Assembly: GCA_011390205.1 (NCBI GenBank)
Contig: JAABSX010000026.1
Location: 1-55,634 of the forward strand
Reading direction: 5' to 3'
Length of the DNA: 55,634 bases
From: Microscillaceae bacterium
GTDB lineage: Bacteria > Bacteroidota > Bacteroidia > Cytophagales > Microscillaceae
Part shown: positions 24,728 through 33,224 of the stretch, in pieces
Layout: each line of letters starts with the position of its first letter
How positions within the stretch are numbered: position 1 is the stretch's first letter
The notes under the pieces: generated by a model
The model's database searches: none
What the model was told of the DNA's origin: nothing
The model's input: only the letters and a program-made list of their open reading frames with translations
Translations under genes and position numbers: made by a program

Positions 24728-25501
24728 ATGAAATACAAAATTAAAGAAGAACAAGGTTTTAAGTATATTGATGAAGGTGAAGGTGAGATTTTACTTTTAT
24801 TGCATGGGCTTTTTGGGGCACTGAGCAACTGGGAAGCTGTCTTAGATTATTTTTCTACCCGATACAGGGTGATTATACCTATGATGCCCATCTATGAAAT
24901 GCCCGTAAAAAGTGCCAACTTAAAACGTCTGACAGATTTTATTGAGGAGTTTGTGGCATTTAAGCAGCTTTCTGAGCTTAACCTGCTAGGAAATTCTCTG
25001 GGGGGGCATTTGGCTCTACTTTATACCTTGCGTCACGAGGGCAACGTAAAAAGAATGGTTTTGACGGGAAGTTCAGGGCTTTTTGAAAATTCTATGGGAG
25101 GCTCATACCCCAAAAGAGGAAGTTATAATTACGTCAAAGAAAGGGTTGAATATACATTTTATAATCCAAAAGTAGCCAGCAAAGCACTTGTAGATGAAGT
25201 GTTTGAGACTACCCGAAGCATCCCTAAGTGCCTAAGAATCGTATCTATAGCAAAATCTGCCCAAAGACACAATATGGCGAATGAAATCACTAGAATTCAA
25301 GTACCTACCCTGCTAGTTTGGGGGCTTAATGATACCATCACACCTCCTATAGTGGGTTACGAGTTCAATAAATTGATTCCCAAATCGCAGCTTTATTTTA
25401 TTGACCACTGCTGCCACGCACCCATGATGGAGCATCCAGAGAAATTTAATAAAATTTTAAACAAATTCTTAGAGAATACCATACTCCAGACCACCGTATA
25501 A
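24728..25501 (+). CDS. Alpha/beta hydrolase
   Basis: 257 residues without signal peptide. Visible are the oxyanion region LLLHGLFGALSNWE, the nucleophile elbow LLGNSLGGHLALL (Ser about residue 90), the Asp in WGLNDTITPP and the His in HCCHAPMMEHPEKF. The layout of the fold is complete and of ordinary length. The substrate is unknown. It starts the alpha/beta hydrolase, CBS, nadK, porG series found in many Bacteroidota and is separated from the CBS gene by 11 bp. TAGATTTG at 24677-24684 fits a -7 promoter box, but the -33 is weak. Confidence 0.88.
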   Translation: MKYKIKEEQGFKYIDEGEGEILLLLHGLFGALSNWEAVLDYFSTRYRVIIPMMPIYEMPVKSANLKRLTDFIEEFVAFKQLSELNLLGNSLGGHLALLYTLRHEGNVKRMVLTGSSGLFENSMGGSYPKRGSYNYVKERVEYTFYNPKVASKALVDEVFETTRSIPKCLRIVSIAKSAQRHNMANEITRIQVPTLLVWGLNDTITPPIVGYEFNKLIPKSQLYFIDHCCHAPMMEHPEKFNKILNKFLENTILQTTV

Positions 25502-25512
25502 AAATAACCCAA

Positions 25513-26178
25513 ATGATTGCAGAAGAACTAATTAACCAAATGATTCCCCCTCTTAAACCCAGTGATAGAGTATCCAAAGCCATTCACTGGATGGAAGAAT
25601 TAAGAATCAATCACTTACCTGTAATCGAAGATGAGCAGTATAGAGGCCTCGTAAGTGAAGACATAATCTACCAACACAACGAAGAAAATGCATTCATCAA
25701 AGACCTAGACCTCATCTGTAGCAATGTATATGTCCTTTATCACCAGCATTTTTATGAAATCCTGCGAATTGCCATCGCCAACCAAGTACAGGCGGTGGCA
25801 GTCATCGGTGAAGAGGGTAACTTCCTAGGTGTGGTTACCATCAATGATACCATCAATGCCTTTGCCGAATTTAGTTTTGTACAAGAATCTGGTGGTATCC
25901 TTGTACTCTTGGTAGACCAGCGAGATTATTCTCTGAGCGAAATCAGCCGCTTGGTAGAAAGCAACAACGCAAAAATACTCAGCACCCACGTAAACTATGA
26001 CAAGGATGAACAATCAAAACTACGTATCACACTGAAAATCAATAAAATAGACCTTAACCGAATCGTAGCTACCTTTGAGAGATTTAACTACCGCATCATC
26101 GCAAAATTCCACTCTTCCGAAGACCAAGAAATGAACAAAGACAGATTAGATCTGTTGCTGCGTTATCTTGATATCTAA
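25513..26178 (+). CDS. CBS-domain protein
   Basis: 221 residues. Two CBS motifs fill the first 120 residues: DRVSKAIHWMEELRINHLPV with GLVSEDI, then VLYHQHFYEILRIAIANQVQ with FLGVVTINDTI. A C-terminal part (about 125-190) resembles an ACT-like sensor (GGILVLLVDQRDYSLSEI, VNYDKDEQSKLRITLKIN). CBS pairs usually bind adenine nucleotides, which would fit its place next to nadK, but regulation of NAD kinase by it is inference. 11 bp downstream of the hydrolase gene. Confidence 0.88.
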   Translation: MIAEELINQMIPPLKPSDRVSKAIHWMEELRINHLPVIEDEQYRGLVSEDIIYQHNEENAFIKDLDLICSNVYVLYHQHFYEILRIAIANQVQAVAVIGEEGNFLGVVTINDTINAFAEFSFVQESGGILVLLVDQRDYSLSEISRLVESNNAKILSTHVNYDKDEQSKLRITLKINKIDLNRIVATFERFNYRIIAKFHSSEDQEMNKDRLDLLLRYLDI

Positions 26179-26204
26179 AACAAAAGACATTGAAACACAT
26201 CAAA

Positions 26205-26219
26205 TGTACTTCGAGTACA
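26205..26219 (+). other. Small perfect hairpin
   Basis: TGTACT-TCG-AGTACA, six pairs with a 3-nt loop, in the 240-bp spacer before nadK. No T-run. The spacer also has TAGTTTTG at 26355-26362, a candidate -7 element without a matching -33. Confidence 0.35.
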
Positions 26220-26418
26220 GATACAAAAATGAAGAATAACTTTCAGATGTAGCTTTTTTTCGTTTTTTAGCAAAATCTCCTGAAAATTTAGGCGAACTTT
26301 GTCATTATCATTTTTACAACACAGAATCAAAACTCCACCACAGAAATAAAATGATAGTTTTGAAGATAATATTCAATATTCTCGAAAAAAAATACGTTAT
26401 CACAAAGAATTTATCCCT

Positions 26419-27297
26419 ATGAAAGTCGCCATAAACGGGCATAGTTTCCGTAATGATATAAAGCACCTGGTAGAAGAGATGTTTGACGAACTAGAAAAAC
26501 ACGAAATAGAAACCCAAGTTTCCGAGAGTTTTTTGACATTCCTCAGGCAAGTAGGTATAAACAGGCATATAGACAATGTTTATAAAAACCATAAAGACCT
26601 CTTTGATGCCGACTTTGTGTTTAGCCTTGGGGGTGATGGCACACTCTTAGAATCTGTAACCCATGTGGGAGAACGTGAAATTCCGATTTTGGGAGTCAAT
26701 ACGGGAAGGTTGGGTTTTTTGGCTACAGTCTCACCCTCAGAGATGAAAGTAACTATGAATAACTTATTCAAGGGTTATTACAAAATAGATGAGCGTATGC
26801 TGCTCAGTGTGGATGCTAATTGGGATATTTTTGAGGGAATTAATTTTGGCTTGAATGAATTTACGATTACCAAGCGAGATACCTCCTCTATGATAGTCGT
26901 GCATACTTACATTGATGGTGAGTATTTAAACTCTTATTGGGCAGATGGCTTGATTGTATCTACTCCCACTGGCTCTACAGGCTACTCTCTTAGCTGTGGA
27001 GGTCCCGTGGTGCTGCCACAGTCAAGTAATTTTATCATAGCACCTGTGAGCCCACATAACCTCAATGTAAGACCATTGATTGTCTCAGATACGAGTGTTA
27101 TCTCTTTCGGGATAGAAGGGCGGAGCAAAAACTTTTTGGTGTCTTTAGATTCACGCTCCAAAGTAATCGATGCTACAGCACAAATAGCTGTCAGAAAAGA
27201 GAAGTTTAAGGCACGCTTGATAAAAGCTACCGAAGATAACTTCTTAAATACACTCCGAACCAAACTTAGCTGGGGGCTGGATGTGCGTAATTACTAA
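26419..27297 (+). CDS. nadK: NAD kinase
   Basis: 292 residues. It phosphorylates NAD to NADP with ATP in the cytoplasm. The GGDGT motif is in FSLGGDGTLLESV (about 71-83), followed by NTGRLGFLA (NE/D region) and the nucleotide-binding TPTGSTGYSLSCGGP. The C-terminal VSPHNLNVRPLI is typical. The length and N-terminus (MKVAINGHSF) fit Bacteroidota homologues. It lies between the CBS and PorG-like genes, as in many members of the phylum. Confidence 0.97.
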   Translation: MKVAINGHSFRNDIKHLVEEMFDELEKHEIETQVSESFLTFLRQVGINRHIDNVYKNHKDLFDADFVFSLGGDGTLLESVTHVGEREIPILGVNTGRLGFLATVSPSEMKVTMNNLFKGYYKIDERMLLSVDANWDIFEGINFGLNEFTITKRDTSSMIVVHTYIDGEYLNSYWADGLIVSTPTGSTGYSLSCGGPVVLPQSSNFIIAPVSPHNLNVRPLIVSDTSVISFGIEGRSKNFLVSLDSRSKVIDATAQIAVRKEKFKARLIKATEDNFLNTLRTKLSWGLDVRNY

Positions 27298-27391
27298 AAA
27301 TAAAAAAGGTAAAGTTTTTGCCTACTAGATATTCAATAGCTTTTTTGCTAAGATAAACAAGTGTGATAATTATTTTAATTCAATTTAACTC

Positions 27392-28498
27392 ATGAGAAAT
27401 TTTAAAACAGGTTTACTTATTATTGCCTTTGCCATGGCTTGTCTGCACACAAATGCACAGACAATGTATGAAGCCAGCAAGGGCGTACCAGTAGTATATC
27501 AAACCATAGGAATCCAAGCGGGTATTATGAACTACTTCGGAGACCTAAACCCCCTAGCTCAGTATGTAACCACTGATATATCAGCCACCAGACCAGGGCT
27601 CGGGATTACCTACAGCCGAAGGTTTGGCGCTCGTACTACTGCCAGATTCGGAGTGATGTGGGGCAGGTTATTTGCCAATGATTTTGAAGCAGCTGACCCT
27701 GCAGACGAAAGACACCGCTACCGATACGGACGAAATGCCCACTTCCGAAATGATATTTATGAAATATCGGGCATGCTCGAGTATGACCTTATCCCGAGCT
27801 TGGGCCGTAATAAATATTATGCCCCTAGCAACCGTGCTGCTTTTTCGCCTTATCTTCTCTTAGGATTTTCCGCCTTCTATCATAACCCCCGAGCCAAAAC
27901 ACCTCTTGACTGGGCAGGGCCAGAAGGTGCAGGGCAATGGGTAAACCTCAGACCACTCCGCACAGAAGGGCAAGGACTTACCAGACAAGCACCCACCAAC
28001 TATGTGCTGGCAGGTGAGCAAGATTCAGCCTACGAAAAACAATACTCTAACTTTCAATTTGCCATCCCTTTTGGCGTGGGTGTAAGGTTTAAAGTAACTC
28101 CTCGTACTCACTTGGCAGTTGAGACTGTATTCCGCTATACCTTCACAGATTATATCGATGATGTAGGTGGCAACTACGCCAACCCACTAGACCTAGAAAG
28201 TGACCTAGCACGGGCTATGGCAAACCGGACTCGTGAAATCAATGACATATTCAGCGGAGAAGCAAGAGACCTAGAAGCCGTACCCAATGTGGTAGTGTTA
28301 GACGACGCTGGCAGACCTACACTCTCAGGATATGGCAGAGATGGAGACAAACGTGGCGAATCAGGTAACAATGATGTGTTTATGTTTACGGGTGTTCACC
28401 TTACGTATATCTTCGGAAGAGATGCAGAGGTCATCTGCTCAGAAACCAAGAGAAGAGTATTCGGAAAAAGACCAAGAAATGCATTCAAACGTAGATAG
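27392..28498 (+). CDS. PorG/DUF6089-like outer-membrane beta-barrel protein
   Basis: 368 residues with a signal peptide (ending NAQTM). Near residue 45 the segment GIQAGIMNYFGDLNPL matches the DUF6089/PorG signature (G-x-x-NYFGDL). The remainder alternates amphipathic strands and loops (GLGITYSRRFGARTTARFGV, FSPYLLLGFSAFYHNP, FAIPFGVGVRFKV, FMFTGVHLTYIFG). In Porphyromonas and Flavobacterium, PorG homologues belong to the type IX secretion machinery, and the surface protein at the right end of this window carries a T9SS signal. PorG function is inferred from family and neighbourhood. A strong terminator follows. Confidence 0.85.
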   Translation: MRNFKTGLLIIAFAMACLHTNAQTMYEASKGVPVVYQTIGIQAGIMNYFGDLNPLAQYVTTDISATRPGLGITYSRRFGARTTARFGVMWGRLFANDFEAADPADERHRYRYGRNAHFRNDIYEISGMLEYDLIPSLGRNKYYAPSNRAAFSPYLLLGFSAFYHNPRAKTPLDWAGPEGAGQWVNLRPLRTEGQGLTRQAPTNYVLAGEQDSAYEKQYSNFQFAIPFGVGVRFKVTPRTHLAVETVFRYTFTDYIDDVGGNYANPLDLESDLARAMANRTREINDIFSGEARDLEAVPNVVVLDDAGRPTLSGYGRDGDKRGESGNNDVFMFTGVHLTYIFGRDAEVICSETKRRVFGKRPRNAFKRR

Positions 28499-28530
28499 TC
28501 AAATCTTATAAATTTCTAGCTTTCCACTCC

Positions 28531-28570
28531 AAAAGCACACACATTGCCCTTTGATAATGTGTGTGCTTTT
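28531..28570 (+). terminator. Rho-independent terminator after the PorG-like gene
   Basis: A perfect 15-bp stem, AAAAGCACACACATT (28531-28545) and AATGTGTGTGCTTTT (28556-28570), with a 10-nt loop. The A/T ends make it a bidirectional terminator candidate. Confidence 0.9.
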
Positions 28571-28572
28571 TC

Positions 28573-28604
28573 TTTGTTTATACGCCTGTTTTAGACTAAC
28601 TTTG
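28573..28604 (+). promoter_or_regulatory. Bacteroidota consensus promoter for rimO
   Basis: TTTG (28573-28576), a 20-bp spacer, and TAACTTTG (28597-28604) fit TTTG-N19/21-TAnnTTTG exactly. The expected start of transcription is about 7 bp further, leaving only a few bases before ATG 28617. This supports that start over the upstream in-frame ATGs (28551, 28557), which lie in the terminator. Confidence 0.85.
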
Positions 28605-28616
28605 CACAAAAAATTT

Positions 28617-29936
28617 ATGAAAACAAAAGGTAATCTTACACCTAAAGTAAATATAGTTACGCTTGGCTGTGCCAAAAACCTCGTGGACTCCGAAAATATC
28701 CTTACCCAACTCAGAGGAAACGGAATAGATACCACCCACGAATCAGAAAAAGCAGAGGCAAATATTGTCATCATCAATACTTGTGGCTTTATAGACAATG
28801 CAAAGCAAGAATCCATAGACACTATCCTAGAATATGCACAAGCAAAGACAGACGGACTCATAGAAAAAGTCTATGTCACGGGCTGCTTATCTGAAAGATA
28901 TAAAGATGATTTAGAAAAAGAAATCCCACAGGTAGATGCCTTCTTTGGTACCAGAGATTTACCCCTCTTACTCAAAAAATTTAAAGCAGATTATAAACAA
29001 GAACTCGTAGGCGAAAGACTCCTCACCACACCCAGACACTATGCTTACCTCAAAATAGCCGAAGGCTGTGACCGTCCATGCTCCTTCTGTGCCATCCCAC
29101 TGATGAGAGGAAAACACATCTCTCAACCCATAGAACTAATTTTGCAGCAGGCACGCAGCTTTGCCAAGCAAGGCACTAAAGAACTCATCTTGATAGCACA
29201 AGACCTGACTTACTATGGCTTGGACATTTACAAAAAAAGAAACCTAGCAGAGCTGCTAGATAAACTCGCCGATGTAGAAGGTATTGACTGGATTAGGCTG
29301 CAATATGCTTACCCCGCTGGTTTTCCATTAGACATCCTTGAGGTGATTAAAAACAGACCCAATGTCTGTAACTACTTGGACATGCCCCTACAACACGGTG
29401 CAGACAATATGCTTAGAAAAATGCGTAGAGGCATCACCCGTACCAAAACAGAGCAGCTCATAGACAGTATAAGGCAGCAAGTGCCCGAAATAGCCATCCG
29501 AACAACGCTCATCGCAGGGCACCCTGGCGAAACAGAAGGAGATTTTGATGAAATGTATCACTTTGTAGAAAAAATGCGATTTGATAGGCTTGGAATCTTT
29601 AACTACTCTCACGAAGAGAATACGCACGCCTTCGGGATGGAAGATGATGTGCCCGAAGAAATCAAACAAGAAAGAGCTGATACCATTATGGAGCTACAGC
29701 AAATTATCTCTTCCGAACTCAACGAAAAGAAAATAGGCAATACCTACAAAGTACTCTTTGACAGAAAAGAAGGAGGATACTTCATCGGCCGAACCGAAGC
29801 CGACTCTCCCGAAGTAGATAATGAAGTACTCGTAGATGCATCAGAGCAATATGTAAGAATAGGTGATTTTGCACAAGTAGAAATAACAGGAGCCACAGAG
29901 TTTGATTTGTACGGAAAAATCACGCCCTCACATTAA
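28617..29936 (+). CDS. rimO: Ribosomal protein S12 methylthiotransferase RimO
   Basis: 439 residues from ATG 28617. It adds a methylthio group to the beta carbon of the conserved aspartate of ribosomal protein S12, using radical SAM chemistry and two iron-sulfur clusters. The N-terminal UPF0004 domain has VTLGCAKNLVDSE, NTCGFIDNAKQES and VTGCLSERY, whose cysteines bind the second cluster. The radical SAM motif is CDRPCSFC (about residues 151-158). A TRAM domain closes the protein (about 375-439). The CAKNLVDSE and GFIDNAKQES signatures separate it from MiaB. It converges with the EEP gene with only 3 bp between the two stops. Confidence 0.95.
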   Translation: MKTKGNLTPKVNIVTLGCAKNLVDSENILTQLRGNGIDTTHESEKAEANIVIINTCGFIDNAKQESIDTILEYAQAKTDGLIEKVYVTGCLSERYKDDLEKEIPQVDAFFGTRDLPLLLKKFKADYKQELVGERLLTTPRHYAYLKIAEGCDRPCSFCAIPLMRGKHISQPIELILQQARSFAKQGTKELILIAQDLTYYGLDIYKKRNLAELLDKLADVEGIDWIRLQYAYPAGFPLDILEVIKNRPNVCNYLDMPLQHGADNMLRKMRRGITRTKTEQLIDSIRQQVPEIAIRTTLIAGHPGETEGDFDEMYHFVEKMRFDRLGIFNYSHEENTHAFGMEDDVPEEIKQERADTIMELQQIISSELNEKKIGNTYKVLFDRKEGGYFIGRTEADSPEVDNEVLVDASEQYVRIGDFAQVEITGATEFDLYGKITPSH

Positions 29937-29939
29937 TGC

Positions 29940-31025
29940 TTAGTGTGCGAGTGTGTATCGCCCTTCTATGGGGTAGTGGTCAGAATACGAAATCTTATTC
30001 CAAGTCCTAAAGTCAAGGACTTTTATTTGAGGGCTATAAAACTGATTATCAATCCTCAGAAAAGGAATCCTCCCGTTATAAGATATTCCGATGCCCTGCC
30101 CTGCCTGCTCAAAAGCATTGTAAAATGTGCGTCTCATCCGCCCGTAGGTATAGCTCCAAGGAAAGTCATTAAAATCACCCACCAAAACAATCGGGTGTGG
30201 ACTTTCCTTGATAAATTCTTCTAAATAGACCACCTGACCAGCACGGCTGATGTTGGCAAGCTTTATCTTTCTTGCCACTTTTCTGATCTTCTCCCCCATC
30301 TTTTGCCTGCTTGCTTCTAGCATTAGCACCTCCGAATCATCCAAAAAAATAGACTGTAGATGTACATTAATCACCCGCAAAGTATCTTCCCCGATTTTTA
30401 CATCTGCATAAAGCCCCCTACTCCCCCAATGCTTGCGCAAAGGGAATCCGCCACTTTTGACAATAGGAAATTTGCTCAAAATAGCCAAGCCAAAATACCC
30501 TTCCTTCTTATCCAATGTATTGACAGGCGTAATCTGATGCCCATAACCCTGCTCAGTAGCCAAATGATACATCGTATTGAGTGAGTCTGAATCTTCTACA
30601 TGGTAAAACTCCTGAAAACATTTAATCTCCGAAGGGTTGTTAATAATCCAATCAAGCATTTTCTGCGTACTGCCTGGGCTTTTATCTTGTAAATATGCAT
30701 AGGCATTAAATACACGCACATTGTAACTCAACACTGAAAAAGACACTTGGTGTGGCAGTTCTCGCTCTTTCAAAAAACCATAGGCTACAATTCCCCTCAA
30801 ATGATGGTGCCCCAAAAGCAATATTAGCCAAGGCACAAACCAAGCCCAAGGACGGTAACGCAAAAATAAAACCCCTACAATCAGCTCAGCGAGCAACCAA
30901 AAGGGAATACTAATAGCATACAAGCTTAAATAAGGATATTGCTCAGGATTGGCAAAGGCAGAAAGAAAAGCAACCAAAGCAAAAAAATGGAGCAAAAACA
31001 CACTTACAACCCCTAACTTTTTCAA
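29940..31025 (-). CDS. Membrane-anchored endonuclease/exonuclease/phosphatase family protein
   Basis: 361 residues. The first 90 form two or three membrane helices (VSVFLLHFFALVAFLSAF, LYAISIPFWLLAELIVGVLF and WFVPWLILLLG). The EEP domain follows: VLSYNVRVFNAY (Asn), FQEFY (metal Glu), NVHLQS, VGDFNDFPW and the final SDHYPI with the catalytic His. Members of this fold hydrolyse phosphodiesters (nucleases, sphingomyelinases, phosphoinositide phosphatases). The membrane-anchored Bacteroidota type is uncharacterised. The start is a TTG at 31023-31025, with no in-frame ATG before an upstream stop, so a TTG start or a shorter protein must be assumed. Convergent with rimO. Confidence 0.88.
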   Translation of the reverse strand: MKKLGVVSVFLLHFFALVAFLSAFANPEQYPYLSLYAISIPFWLLAELIVGVLFLRYRPWAWFVPWLILLLGHHHLRGIVAYGFLKERELPHQVSFSVLSYNVRVFNAYAYLQDKSPGSTQKMLDWIINNPSEIKCFQEFYHVEDSDSLNTMYHLATEQGYGHQITPVNTLDKKEGYFGLAILSKFPIVKSGGFPLRKHWGSRGLYADVKIGEDTLRVINVHLQSIFLDDSEVLMLEASRQKMGEKIRKVARKIKLANISRAGQVVYLEEFIKESPHPIVLVGDFNDFPWSYTYGRMRRTFYNAFEQAGQGIGISYNGRIPFLRIDNQFYSPQIKVLDFRTWNKISYSDHYPIEGRYTLAH

Positions 31026-31134
31026 AAAAAATAATTTATATTTACAAAAAGTATAAGCTAAATTAAAACACAGGACTCAGAAAAGAGAATTTTTTAAAAA
31101 AAAACCTGATTTTTGAGAAATACTTTGTACTTTG

Positions 31135-31165
31135 TTTGAAAGTATGGATAAAAACCTTAATTTTG
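31135..31165 (+). promoter_or_regulatory. Bacteroidota consensus promoter for the rimP operon leader
   Basis: TTTG (31135-31138), 19 bp, then TAATTTTG (31158-31165) match TTTG-N19-TAnnTTTG exactly. Transcription would start near 31172, giving an untranslated leader of about 180 nt before rimP. The rest of the 31026-31351 spacer holds this leader and the EEP gene's 5' flank. Confidence 0.85.
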
Positions 31166-31268
31166 CATCTGAAACTTTTAAAAAAATCATGGTAGAATTA
31201 ACAAGAAAAAATATTTAAGAATATGATGAATTAACCAATAGCTTACATGTATGCTAGATAGTTGTCAG

Positions 31269-31345
31269 GAGGCATCAAAACCTCTCAATTCTTAAATAAT
31301 AAAAACTACTAGTTTTTTTTTAAAAGGGCCTCGTGCCCTATTTTT
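31269..31345 (+). promoter_or_regulatory. Possible attenuator: consecutive hairpins in the rimP-nusA-infB leader
   Basis: After a small hairpin (GAGG-loop-CCTC, about 31269-31284) come two terminator-like structures. One is AAAAACT-ACT-AGTTTTT followed by more T (31301-31320). The other is AGGGC-CTCGT-GCCCT followed by ATTTTT (31325-31345), whose T-run ends seven bases before ATG 31352. In E. coli the nusA operon leader also holds terminators and is autoregulated by NusA. The same logic here is an inference. The first hairpin is A/T-only and weak. Confidence 0.55.
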
Positions 31346-31351
31346 GTGTTT

Positions 31352-31813
31352 ATGGATATAAAAGAAAAAATACAGCAATTCGTAGAAAACATCTTAGATG
31401 CGCAATACTTCGTGATAGAAGTGATTTATCAAAATAAAAAACCCAAATCAAAACTCAGCATCTACTTAGATGGTGATGAAGGGGTAGCCATTGATGTTTG
31501 TGCAGATGTAAGCAGAAAACTCTCGGAAGAACTGGATAAATTAGACCTGATAGAAGGTGAATTTAACCTAGAAGTATCTTCACCTGGTGCAGACAAACCC
31601 CTTACACATCAAAGGCAGTTTGTGCAGCACATCAACAGAACACTACACCTAGAGCTTGCAAATGGGCAAAGCCAAGAAGGTGTACTCAAAGAAACGAACT
31701 CTGAGAACCTCTTAATAGAAGTTCTTAAAGATAAAAAAAGTAAATCTGTAGAGATACTCAAAATACCTCACGCAGATATAAAAGAAGCAAAAGTATTGAT
31801 ATCATTCAAATAA
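31352..31813 (+). CDS. rimP: Ribosome maturation factor RimP
   Basis: The start at 31352 (MDIKEKIQQF) gives 153 residues; a GTG two codons upstream (31346) touches the terminator-like T-run and is less likely. It is needed for 30S subunit maturation. The family pattern is present: YFVIEVIYQNKKPKSKLSIY, then LDGDEGVAIDVCADVSRKL with the acidic D/EGV motif, NLEVSSPGADKPLTH (the S-P-G-x-x-R/KPL signature) and a C-terminal SH3-like part. It is the first gene of the conserved rimP-nusA-infB operon, with nusA 3 bp downstream. Confidence 0.95.
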   Translation: MDIKEKIQQFVENILDAQYFVIEVIYQNKKPKSKLSIYLDGDEGVAIDVCADVSRKLSEELDKLDLIEGEFNLEVSSPGADKPLTHQRQFVQHINRTLHLELANGQSQEGVLKETNSENLLIEVLKDKKSKSVEILKIPHADIKEAKVLISFK

Positions 31814-31816
31814 ATC

Positions 31817-33085
31817 ATGGCAAAAGCGCAATTAGACGAGAAAAATAAGTTTATAGATTCCTTTGCGGAATTTGCACGCTCCAAAAACATTGACAGCAAC
31901 ACAATGACTGACTTGTTGGAGGAAGTATTTCGTACACTTATCAGAAGAAAATATGGCTCCGACGAAAACTTTGATGTCATCATCAATACTGAAAGTGGAG
32001 ACCTAGAAATGAGAAGGTTCAGACTTGTGGTAGATGATGACTCCGAAGACATCTATGACTCTGATAAAATCCCGCTCAGTGAGGCACGAAAAATAGAAGA
32101 TGACTTCGAGATAGGTGAAGAAGTAGCCGAAGATATACAGTTAGAAGACTTCGGCAGAAGGGCAATCCTTACTGCAAGGCAGACCCTGATGCAAAAAATT
32201 AAAGATCTCGAAAAAGGCAGCCTCTACGAAAGATACAAAGACATGGTGGACGAACTCATCACCGCCGAAGTCTACCAAATATTAGGACGAGATGCTCGTG
32301 AAGTATTGCTCACTGACAGTGAAAATAGCGAACTTGTGCTCCCACGCTCACAGCAAATACCAAAAGATAGGTTTAGAAAAGGAGATACCGTAAAGGCAGT
32401 AGTACATAAAGTAGAAATGCTCAACGGAAACCCTAAAATCATCTTATCTAGAACTTCACCCGTATTCTTAGAATGCCTCTTCGAACAAGAAATCCCCGAA
32501 GTGTATGATGGGCTTATCACCATCAAAAAAATAGTTCGTGAGCCAGGTGAAAGAGCAAAGGTTGCCGTAGAATCTTATGATGACCGAATAGACCCCGTAG
32601 GCGCTTGTGTAGGTATGAAAGGATCAAGGATTCATAGCATCGTCAGAGAATTAAACAATGAAAATATTGACGTAATCAATTATACTGAAAACCTAGACCT
32701 CTATATCTCAAGAGCCTTAAGCCCAGCCAAAATCTCCAACATCGTCTTAGAAGAAAATGGAAGAATCTCGGTCTATATGAAACCAGACCAAGTATCGCTC
32801 GCCATAGGCAAAGGAGGACACAACATTAAACTCGCCAGCCGATTAGTAGGCTACGAAATAGATGTATTTAGAGATGTAGAAGAAGCAGATGAAGATGAAG
32901 ACATCGAATTATCTGAATTTGCTGACGAAATAGAAGGATGGATTTTAGAAGAACTCAGAAGAATAGGTCTTGATACTGCTAAAAGTGTCATAGAGCTAGG
33001 AAAAGATGTACTCGTAAAAAGAAGTGATCTCGAAGAAGAAACCGTAGAACATATACTTCACCTACTCAAAAAAGAATTTGAGTAA
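31817..33085 (+). CDS. nusA: Transcription termination/antitermination factor NusA
   Basis: 422 residues. It binds RNA polymerase and nascent RNA and modulates pausing, termination and antitermination. The N-terminal RNAP-binding domain (1-130) is followed by an S1 domain (about 135-205, GDTVKAVVHKVEML, KIILSRTSPVFLE). Two KH domains follow, with GxxG loops at GMKGSR (about 266) and IGKGGHN (about 330). The tail is acidic (DEDEDIELSEFADE) and ends in one helix-hairpin segment. The two C-terminal acidic repeats of E. coli NusA are absent, as usual in this phylum. It lies 3 bp after rimP and 139 bp before infB. Confidence 0.96.
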   Translation: MAKAQLDEKNKFIDSFAEFARSKNIDSNTMTDLLEEVFRTLIRRKYGSDENFDVIINTESGDLEMRRFRLVVDDDSEDIYDSDKIPLSEARKIEDDFEIGEEVAEDIQLEDFGRRAILTARQTLMQKIKDLEKGSLYERYKDMVDELITAEVYQILGRDAREVLLTDSENSELVLPRSQQIPKDRFRKGDTVKAVVHKVEMLNGNPKIILSRTSPVFLECLFEQEIPEVYDGLITIKKIVREPGERAKVAVESYDDRIDPVGACVGMKGSRIHSIVRELNNENIDVINYTENLDLYISRALSPAKISNIVLEENGRISVYMKPDQVSLAIGKGGHNIKLASRLVGYEIDVFRDVEEADEDEDIELSEFADEIEGWILEELRRIGLDTAKSVIELGKDVLVKRSDLEEETVEHILHLLKKEFE

Positions 33086-33224
33086 ATAATGAAACTTAAA
33101 ACTATCTTCAAACTTATACAAGCACAGATAATTTTAATATCATCCAAAAACATCATTGTACCAAAAACAAAGTAAGGTTCAATAATTCATTTAAGACAAA
33201 AAAAATAATCAAGGACGATTCTGT

